Assembly (NCBI GenBank): GCA_023416275.1
Contig: JAEZIB010000127.1
Location: forward strand, 1-5,550
Length of the DNA: 5,550 nucleotides
Reading direction: 5' to 3'
From: Bacillota bacterium
GTDB lineage: Bacteria; Bacillota; Clostridia; Acetivibrionales; DSM-1351
Made by a program: the position numbers and the translations under genes. Shown piece after piece: positions 1 through 5,550 of this stretch. Below the pieces are notes generated by a model. It ran no database searches and had not been told where the DNA came from. It worked only from the letters and a program-made list of their open reading frames with translations. Position 1 is the first letter of the stretch, and the number at the start of each line of letters is the position of its first letter.

Positions 1-3000
1 TTACTGAAGATGGAGTATTAGCAAACATCACATTTGAAATAACAGGAACTCAAAAAGTAACAACTCCTGTTAAATTCAATGAAGGCGGAGCTTTCGGCGA
101 TGGCAACATGGCTAAAATTTCAGCACTCAAATTTACAGATGGTAGTGTAACTATAACAGATGGCGGAATAACTCCTCCAGTAATAGCTCCTACAACTGCA
201 ACATTTGATTTAACTACTCCTGCAGATATTAATGTAACATTAACAGCTAATGGAAACACATTCGCTGGTATCACAGGTTTAACAAAGGGTACTGATTATA
301 CAGTATCAGGTAATACAGTAACAATATTAAAGAGTTATCTTTCAACTCTTGCTGTTGGAACTAAAGCATTAACATTTGACTTTGGAACAACTACAAATCC
401 TGTATTAACTATAACTGTAATTAAATCAGGAACAGGTTCAGACTTAGGAGTTACAATAGGAACAGCAGCAGGTGAAGCTGGTGATATAGTAACAGTACCT
501 GTAACTATGGCAAATGTAGCTAAGGTTGGCAATGTTGGAACATTCAACTTCTATGTTGGATACAACAGTGCACTTCTAAAAGCAACAAAAGTAGTAGCTG
601 GTGACATTGTTAAAAATGCAGCAGTTAACTTCTCAACAAAGATAGATGCAACAAAGGGAACAATCAGCTTTGTATTCCTCGACAACACAATAGGCGATGA
701 GCTTATTACTGAAGAAGGAGTATTAGCAAACATATCATTTGAAGTATTAGGAACTGAAAAAGTAACAACTCATGTTAAATTCAATGAATGCGGAGCTTTC
801 GGCGATGGAAACATGGCAAAAATAACAAAGATTAAATTAACAGATGGTAGCGTAGATATAGAAGGTGGAATTATAGTTCTTCCTGCAACAATAGCTCCTA
901 TTACTGTAACAGTTGACTTAGCAGCTCTTTCAGATGTTACTGTATCATTGACACCAAACGGAAATACTTTCGCTGGTATCACAGGTTTAACAAAGGGTAC
1001 AGACTATACAGTATCTGGAGATAAAGTAACTATATTAAAGAGTTACCTATCAACTCTTGCTGTTGGAACAAAAGAATTAACATTTGATTTTGGTACAGAG
1101 AAAGATCCTGTATTAACTGTAAAAGTTGTTAAAACAGAACCAGGTTCAGACCTAAATGTAAAATTAGGAACTGCAGCAGGTAAAACTGGTGAAACGGTAA
1201 TATTACCTGTAACTATGGCAAATGTTGCTAAGGTTGGTAATGTTGGAACATTCAACTTCTATGTTGGATATGACAAGGCTCAACTTGAAGCAGTATCAGT
1301 AGCAGCTGGTGACATAGTTAAAAATGCAGCAGTTAACTTCTCAACAAAGATAGATGCAACAAAGGGAACAATCAGCTTTGTATTCCTTGACAACACAATA
1401 GGCGATGAGCTTATTACTGATGATGGCGTATTAGCAAACATCACTTTAAAGGTAATAGGAAATGTTGATACTACAACAGATGTTATATTCAAAGAAGGCG
1501 GAGCTTTTGGCGATGGCAACATGGCTAAAATAACTGCAATCAAATTTACAAATGGTAGCGTAGCTATAGATGGAGATGGAAAACTTCCAGCAACAATAGC
1601 TCCTACAACTGTAAACGTTAACTTAAATACTCCAGCAGATGTTAATGTAACAATTACACCTAACGGAAACACATTCGCTGGTATCACAGGTTTAACAAAT
1701 GGTACTGACTTCACAGTATCAGGAAACATAGTAACAATATCAAAGAGTTATATTTCAACTCTTCCAGTAGGTAAAACTTCACTTACATTTGATTTTGGTA
1801 TGGATACTAATCCTGTATTAACAATAAATGCTACTAAAGTAGATTTAGGTTCAGACCTCTATGTAAAAATAGGTGAAGGAGCAGGCAAAAAAGGTGATGT
1901 TATAACAGTACCTGTAACTATGGCAAATGTTGCTAAGGTTGGTAATGTTGGAACATTCAACTTCTATGTTGGATATGACAAGGCTCTTCTAAAGGCTACA
2001 AAAGTAGTTGCAGGAGACATTGTTGAAAACGCAGCTGTTAACTTCTCATCACAGATTAAAGATGGATCAATCAGCTTCGTATTCCTTGATAACACAATAG
2101 GTGATGAGCTTATTACAGCAGATGGAGTATTAGCAAACATCACATTTGAAGTATTAGGTGCTTACAAACAAACTACACCTGTAGTATTTAATGAAGGTGG
2201 AGCATTTGGCGATGGCAACATGTCAAAGATTACAAAGATCAAATTTGAAAACGGTAGTGTAGCAATAGATGGTGATGTTATAGTTCTTCCAGCTACAATA
2301 TCTCCTACAACTGCAACATTTGACAAGTACGTTCCAGCTGATGTTAAAGTAACAATGACACCAAATGGAAATACTTTCGCAGGTATCACAGGTTTAACAA
2401 ATGGTACTGATTATACAGTATCAGGAAACACAGTAACAATCTTAAAGAGTTACTTAGCTAAACAAGCTCTTGGAACAAAATCACTTACATTTGATTTTGG
2501 TACAACAAGTAACCCAGTATTAAAAGTAACAGTTGTTGATACAACACCACAAGCTACTAAAGACTTGATTGTTGAATTCCACAACAATAATATGGCAGCA
2601 TCAGGTAACACAATTACTGGAAACTTCAAGCTAGTTAATAAGAGTACAAGCGCAGTTAACTTAGCAGATGTTAAAGTAAGATACTACTTCACTTCAGATT
2701 CTTCAGCTGCAAACAACTTCTATTGTGACCATGCTGCAGCAACTGATGCAAATGGTGGTAACTATACTGCATTAACAAGTGCTGTAAAGGGTGCATTCAC
2801 AAAGATGAGCACAACTACTGAAAAAGCAGATACTTACCTTGAGATTAGCTTCTCATCAGGTAGCATTCCTGCTGGTGGATCAGTAGCAATACAGACAAGA
2901 GTAGCTAAAGCTGACTGGAGCAACTATGATATGTCAAATGACTATTCATATAAAGCTGCTGGTTCATATGCAGAGTGGGAATCAATTACTGCATACAAAA

Positions 3001-5550
3001 ACGGAACACTTGTATTTGGTAAAGAGCCTACATCAGGCCCAGAAATCAAGCCAGCTACAATAACTCCTACAACTGCAACATTTGATAAGTATGCTCCTAA
3101 GGACGTAGTAGTTACTATGACTCCTAATGGAAATACATTTGCAGGTATTACAGGTTTAACAAGCGGTACACAATACACAGTATCAGGTAACACTGTAACA
3201 ATTAAGAGCAGCTATCTTGCAACTTTAACTACAAATACTACAAAGACATTGACATTTGATTTTGGAACAGCAAGCAACCCTTCAATAAGCATCGCAATTA
3301 AGGATACAAAACCTGTTGAAGGTCTTGATGTAACAATTGGAGCAGCAACTGGTGAAGCTGGTGATGTAGTAACAGTACCTGTAACTTTTGCAAATGTTGC
3401 AAAAGCAGGTAAGGTTGGAACATTCAACTTCTATGTTGGATACGACAAAGCTCTTCTTAAAGCAGAATCAGTAACAGCAGGTGATATCGTTGTAAATCCA
3501 GCTGTTAACTTTACAACACAAATTAATGCTCAGGCTGGAACAATCAGCTTTGTATTCCTAGATAATACAATTGGTGATGAGCTAATTTCTACTGATGGAA
3601 TATTAGCAAACATCAAATTCACAGTATTAGGAACAAAGAGTACAACAACAGCAGTTAAATTTAATGAAGGCGGAGCTTTTGGCGATGGCAACATGGCTAA
3701 GATATCAGCTGTTAACTTAAAAGATGGTAAAGTAACAATTACTGAAGGTCCTGTTGTAGCACTTAATGTAGCATTAGGAACAGCAACTGGAACAGCTGGC
3801 GACGTAGTAACAGTACCAGTTAATTTTTCAGATGTAGCAAAAGTAGGTAATGTTGGAACATTCAACTTCTATGTTGGATATGACAAAACACAACTTGAAG
3901 CAGTATCAGTAGATGCAGGAAGTATAGTTGTAAATCCAGCTGTTAACTTCTCAACTAAGATAGATGCTGCAAATGGTAAAATCAGCTTTGTATTCCTAGA
4001 CAACACAATAGGCGATGAGCTAATTACTGCTGATGGAGTATTAGCAAACATCAAATTTAAAGTATTAGGAACTAAGAAAGTAACTACAACAGTTAAATTC
4101 AATGAAGGTGGAGCTTTTGGCGATGGCAACATGGCTAAAATATCAACTGTTAACTTCAAAGATGGTAGCGTATCAATAACAGAAGGTCCTGTTGTAGCAC
4201 TTAATGTAAAGATAGGAACAGCTACAGGAACAGCTGGTGATGTAGTAACAGTACCAGTTAACTTCTCAGATGTAGCAAAAGTAGGTAATGTTGGAACATT
4301 CAACTTCTATGTTGGATATGACAAAGCTCAACTTGAAGCAGTATCAGTTGCAGCAGGAGATATCGTTGTAAACCCAGCTGTTAACTTCTCAACTAAGATA
4401 GATACTACTAACGGTAAAATCAGCTTTGTATTCCTAGACAATACAATAGGTGATGAGCTAATTACTGCTGATGGAGTATTAGCAAACATCAAATTCAAAG
4501 TATTAGGAACTAAAGAATTAACAACAGCTGTTGCTTTCAATGAAGGTGGAGCTTTTGGTGATGGCAACATGACAAAGATTTCTACAGTTAATTTTGCAAA
4601 CGGTAGTGTAGCTATTACAGAGGGTACACCAGAGCCAGTATCTACAATAGATCCTACAATAGCAACATTTGATAAGTATGTTCCAGCAGATATCAAAGTT
4701 AATTTGACAGCTAACGGAAACACTTTCAAAGGTATTACAGGATTAACTAATGGAACTGACTACACAGTATCAGGAAGCACAGTAACAATACCAAAGAGTT
4801 ACATAGCAACTTTAGCTGTTGGTGTAAAATCACTTACATTTGATTTTGGTACAGCTAACAACCCTGTATTAAAATTGACAGTAATTGATACAACACCAGC
4901 TCAAAAACTTACTGTTGAAATAGGAACAGCTGCAGGTAAAGCTGGAGATATTATTACAGTACCTGTTAAAATGACAAATGTAGCAAAAGCTGGAAACGTT
5001 GGAACCTTCAACTTCTATGTTGGATATGACAATGCACAGCTAAAAGCAACAAAAGTAACAGCAGGTGATATAGTTGTAAATGCACCTGTAAACTTCTCAA
5101 CAAAAATTGATGCAACAAAGGGAACAGTTAGCTTCGTATTCCTTGACAATACAATAGGTGACGAACTAATTGCTACTGATGGAGTATTAGCAAATATTAC
5201 TTTCGAAGTAGTAGGAACTGCAAAAACAACAACAGCTGTTAAATTCAATGAAGGCGGAGCTTTCGGAAATGGCAATATGGCTAAAATAGCTGAAGTTGAA
5301 TTAAAGAATGGTAGTGTTGCTATAGACGAAGGAACTCCTATAGTTATTCCAGCAACATTAAGCGCAACAACTGCAGATTTTGATAAGTATACTCCTGCAA
5401 ATGTAGTAGTTACTTATACAGCTAATGGAAATACTTTCAAAGGTATTACAGGTTTAACAAGTGGAACTGACTACACAGTATCAGGAAGCACAGTAACAAT
5501 CTCAAAGAGCTACTTATCAACATTAGCTGTTGGTACAAAAGCACTTACAT
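1..5550 (+). CDS. Cellulosomal scaffoldin, multi-cohesin, internal fragment (both ends outside window)
   Basis: One frame, first full codon at base 3, is open for 1,849 codons without a stop, so this is the interior of one huge gene. The product is a modular scaffoldin: it should be secreted, bind cellulose through its CBM3, and gather dockerin-bearing glycoside hydrolases through type I cohesins into a cellulosome. Seen here are cohesins B-H complete and A partial, X2-1 to X2-6 complete and X2-7 partial, and one CBM3. The cohesins share TFNFYVGY, FVFLDNTIGDEL and a GGAFGDGNM-like motif; the X2 modules share NGNTF.GITGLT and TVSG..VTI. Linkers are short. No signal peptide, dockerin, SLH or sortase signal falls in the window, so the mode of surface attachment is unknown. 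Relatives are named cbpA, cipA or cipC; no symbol is assigned because the gene ends and species are not seen. Family assignment is very secure; repeat copy number depends on correct assembly. Confidence 0.96.
3..158 (+). other. Type I cohesin A, C-terminal part only
   Basis: The window opens inside a cohesin, about 52 residues from its end, at TEDGVLANITFEITG. The closing segment PVKFNEGGAFGDGNMAKI and the final strand DGSVTIT are present and match the ends of the complete cohesins downstream. The dockerin-facing strands lie before the window, so binding specificity cannot be judged. It is followed by the linker DGGITPPV and X2-1. Confidence 0.93.
183..425 (+). other. X2 module 1 (CBM_X2, Ig-like)
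   Basis: About 81 residues beginning IAPTTATFDLTTPAD, with core NGNTFAGITGLTKGTDYTVS and ending LTFDFGTTTNPVLTITVIK. This matches the X2 (hydrophilic) modules of clostridial scaffoldins, which have an Ig-like fold. X2 modules are reported to aid cell-surface or cellulose attachment and solubility; that role is known from the family, not shown here. It carries the upstream-block form FDL, not FDKY, and joins cohesin B through SGTGS. Confidence 0.9.
441..860 (+). other. Type I cohesin B
   Basis: A 140-residue cohesin starting DLGVTIGTAAGEAGD and ending LTDGSVDI. The presumed dockerin-facing strands carry TFNFYVGY, VNFSTKI and ISFVFLDNTIGDEL. Two residues break motifs kept in the other copies: His for the usual Pro or Ala (codon CAT at 771) and Cys for Gly (codon TGC at 789) in NECGAFGDG. 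The codons are in frame and the fold looks intact, so it is called a working cohesin with an unusual edge loop. Confidence 0.95.
885..1133 (+). other. X2 module 2 (CBM_X2)
   Basis: An X2 module of 83 residues from ATIAPITVTVDLAALSD to VLTVKVVK, with core NGNTFAGITGLTKGTDYTVS. The first strand is the most divergent in the window: DLAALSD replaces the usual DLTTPAD or DKYVPAD. A 32-base stretch of the core (TTCGCTGG...) is identical to X2-1. The linker TEPGS leads into cohesin C. Confidence 0.9.
1149..1571 (+). other. Type I cohesin C
   Basis: A 141-residue cohesin from DLNVKLGTAAGKTGE to NGSVAID, with TFNFYVGYDKAQLEAVSVAA, KNAAVNFSTKI and FVFLDNTIGDEL. Its penultimate region, GNVDTTTDVIFKEGG, is one residue longer than in the other copies. 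It is mosaic: bases 1204-1281 equal cohesin D, bases 1317-1420 match cohesin B with one mismatch, and the AQLEAVSVAAGDIV segment equals cohesin G in protein. Confidence 0.95.
1590..1838 (+). other. X2 module 3 (CBM_X2)
   Basis: An X2 module of 83 residues, ATIAPTTVNVNLNTPAD to VLTINATK, with core NGNTFAGITGLTNGTDFTVS. It is the only copy with Phe instead of Tyr in the TDYTVS motif. It has the upstream-block NL/DL form and a GSDL-type junction (VDLGSDL) into cohesin D. Confidence 0.9.
1854..2270 (+). other. Type I cohesin D
   Basis: A 139-residue cohesin from DLYVKIGEGAGKKGD to NGSVAID, with TFNFYVGYDKALLKATKVVA and FVFLDNTIGDEL. It differs from B and C in the strand region before the core: ENAAVNFSSQIKDGS replaces KNAAVNFSTKIDATKGT and is shorter. 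This strand is expected to face dockerin, so D could differ slightly in affinity (inference). It is the last cohesin before the CBM3. Confidence 0.95.
2292..2540 (+). other. X2 module 4 (CBM_X2), preceding the CBM3
   Basis: An X2 module of 83 residues, ATISPTTATFDKYVPAD to VLKVTVVD, with core NGNTFAGITGLTNGTDYTVS. It is the first copy of the FDKY type, like X2-5 to X2-7. It has LAKQALGTKS where others read LSTLAVGTKA. Unlike every earlier X2 it leads to a CBM3, not a cohesin, through the linker TTPQAT. Its end (VVDTTP) resembles that of X2-6 (VIDTTP). Confidence 0.9.
2559..3026 (+). other. Family 3 carbohydrate-binding module (CBM3, CBM3a-like), internal
   Basis: About 156 residues from KDLIVEFHNNN to YKNGTLVFGKEP align well by eye with the C. 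thermocellum CipA CBM3a. Residues of the flat cellulose-binding strip are kept: Asp and His in FYCDHAA, Tyr in GGNYTAL, Arg in IQTRVAK and Trp in ADWSNY. The opposite-face Asn (SGNTI) and Gln (AIQT) are also present. Differences by alignment are Trp54 to Tyr, Ser133 to Gly, and one extra residue before the Tyr. The expected role is anchoring the cellulosome to crystalline cellulose. The module holds all the Arg and Trp codons in the window (two of each) and one of only two Cys. It sits between two X2 modules rather than at the protein's N-terminus. Confidence 0.93.
3054..3305 (+). other. X2 module 5 (CBM_X2), following the CBM3
   Basis: An X2 module of 84 residues from ATITPTTATFDKYAPKD to PSISIAIKD, with core NGNTFAGITGLTSGTQYTVS. 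It is the most divergent copy in its second half: IKSSYLATLTTNTTKTLTFDF is one residue longer than the equivalent in other copies. It joins the CBM3 through TSGPEIKP and cohesin E through TKPVEG. Confidence 0.9.
3324..3743 (+). other. Type I cohesin E
   Basis: A 140-residue cohesin, LDVTIGAATGEAGD to DGKVTIT, with TFNFYVGYDKALLKAESVTA and FVFLDNTIGDELI. It is the first of the downstream type: VVNPAVNFTTQINAQAG replaces KNAAVNFSTKIDATKG. It also has FANVAKAGKVG where upstream copies have MANVAKVGNVG. It is followed directly by cohesin F with no X2 between. Confidence 0.95.
3762..4181 (+). other. Type I cohesin F
   Basis: A 140-residue cohesin, LNVALGTATGTAGD to DGSVSIT, with TFNFYVGYDKTQLEAVSVDA, then GSIVVNPAVNFSTKI and FVFLDNTIGDEL. 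GSIV replaces GDIV found in all other complete copies. It is joined on both sides by the same EGPVVA linker. Bases 3828-3887 are identical to 4266-4325 in cohesin G. Confidence 0.95.
4200..4619 (+). other. Type I cohesin G
   Basis: A 140-residue cohesin, LNVKIGTATGTAGD to NGSVAIT, with TFNFYVGYDKAQLEAVSVAA, VVNPAVNFSTKI and FVFLDNTIGDEL. It is the closest relative of F by eye, and the end of the tandem trio. Near its end it has AVAFNEGGAFGDGNMTKI, with Ala and Thr where neighbours have Lys and Ala. Confidence 0.95.
4641..4889 (+). other. X2 module 6 (CBM_X2)
   Basis: An X2 module of 83 residues, STIDPTIATFDKYVPAD to VLKLTVID, with core NGNTFKGITGLTNGTDYTVS. It shares Lys in NTFKG with X2-7 only; X2-1 to X2-5 have Ala there. 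X2 returns here after three cohesins without one. The linkers are EGTPEP before and TTPAQ after. Confidence 0.9.
4905..5327 (+). other. Type I cohesin H
   Basis: A 141-residue cohesin, KLTVEIGTAAGKAGD to NGSVAID, with TFNFYVGYDNAQLKATKVTA, VVNAPVNFSTKIDATKGT and FVFLDNTIGDEL. It combines the downstream VVN start of that strand with the upstream STKIDATKGT end. It is the only copy with GNGNM instead of GDGNM (codon AAT at 5271). Confidence 0.95.
5352..5550 (+). other. X2 module 7 (CBM_X2), N-terminal part; runs off the window
   Basis: About 66 residues of an X2 module, ATLSATTADFDKYTPAN with core NGNTFKGITGLTSGTDYTVS, cut at LAVGTKALT by the window edge. SATT replaces the usual (A/S/T)PTT at the start. 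The frame is still open, so the gene continues, and another module is expected next. Confidence 0.88.

Larger units (their letters stand above)
183..2291 (+). repeat. Three X2-linker-cohesin-linker units, period 702-705 bases
   Basis: Units start at 183, 885 and 1590 and end at 2291, with lengths 702, 705 and 702, all whole codons. Each is X2, a GS(D)-type linker, a cohesin, and a short linker. Long blocks are identical between copies, for example 1204-1281 with 1909-1986, and 609-712 with 1317-1420 (one mismatch). Confidence 0.9.
3306..4619 (+). repeat. Three linker-cohesin units in tandem, period exactly 438 bases
   Basis: Units lie at 3306-3743, 3744-4181 and 4182-4619, each a six-residue linker plus a 140-residue cohesin. 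The second and third share a 27-base identical junction (3744-3770 and 4182-4208) and the 60-base block 3828-3887/4266-4325. The first has a different linker (TKPVEG) and is more diverged. Confidence 0.92.

Noticed and set aside
780..800. Cohesin B as a decayed or frameshifted copy
   Set aside because: The His and Cys changes are missense only. The frame, length (140 residues) and all other motifs are intact.
183..2291. Regular repeats considered as CRISPR or a non-coding satellite
   Set aside because: Units are 438-705 bases, whole codons and translated into known folds. There are no short repeats with unique spacers.
2541..2558. Possible junction of two genes or an inserted element around the CBM3
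   Set aside because: The frame runs through without a stop, start site, inverted repeats or target duplication. The linker is ordinary coding sequence, so a domain gain within the gene is the simpler reading.
3869..4303. Minus-strand open frame of 144 codons, with similar ones at 1280-1729, 3530-3865, 4328-4729 and elsewhere
   Set aside because: They lie opposite the cohesin/X2 coding strand and repeat the same peptide (such as MNVPTLPTFAT) wherever the cohesin repeat recurs. They are complements of TFNFYVGY-type coding sequence, with no ribosome binding site or recognisable product.
1..5550. Alternative identity as a repeat adhesin, S-layer or RTX-type surface protein
   Set aside because: Cohesin motifs, X2 motifs and a well-preserved CBM3 occur together. 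No SLH motif, calcium-binding nonapeptide or LPXTG signal was seen.
1..5550. Dockerin module, catalytic domain, promoter, terminator or RNA gene inside the window
   Set aside because: Every stretch is accounted for by cohesin, X2, CBM3 or linker. No dockerin calcium loops and no intergenic DNA were seen.

Overview
The window lies entirely inside one very large protein-coding gene on the + strand. The frame whose first complete codon starts at base 3 is open to the end (1,849 codons, no stop), and neither the start nor the stop of the gene is present. Hand translation shows a cellulosomal scaffoldin: a secreted, non-catalytic protein that binds cellulose and carries rows of type I cohesins, each of which docks a dockerin-bearing enzyme. 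The AT-rich sequence, the codon use (ACA, GTA, GCA, ATA, TTA) and the cohesin/X2 sequences fit a mesophilic Clostridium. By remembered family resemblance they look closest to the C. cellulovorans CbpA, C. acetobutylicum CipA and C. cellulolyticum CipC group. The species cannot be fixed from this window.

Order of modules: C-terminal end of cohesin A (3-158); X2-1 (183-425); cohesin B (441-860); X2-2 (885-1133); cohesin C (1149-1571); X2-3 (1590-1838); cohesin D (1854-2270); X2-4 (2292-2540); a family 3 cellulose-binding module (2559-3026); X2-5 (3054-3305); cohesins E, F and G in direct tandem (3324-3743, 3762-4181, 4200-4619); X2-6 (4641-4889); cohesin H (4905-5327); start of X2-7 (5352-5550). 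That makes seven complete cohesins and one partial, six complete X2 modules and one partial, and one CBM3. Linkers are only about 5-9 residues long.

The architecture falls into two blocks around the CBM3. Upstream, X2-cohesin pairs repeat every 702-705 bases. Downstream, three linker-cohesin units repeat at exactly 438 bases, and then X2-cohesin alternation resumes. Signature residues in X2, linkers and cohesins differ between the blocks, while short variants are shuffled among cohesins. This suggests growth by unequal recombination plus gene conversion. The most notable points are the internal CBM3 flanked by X2 on both sides, the abrupt change of block type, the mosaic cohesins, two linked odd substitutions in cohesin B, and the absence of Arg and Trp outside the CBM3.

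No RNA gene, promoter, terminator, mobile element or CRISPR array is supported. There is no non-coding stretch. Long open frames on the minus strand are shadows of the repeated cohesin/X2 coding sequence.
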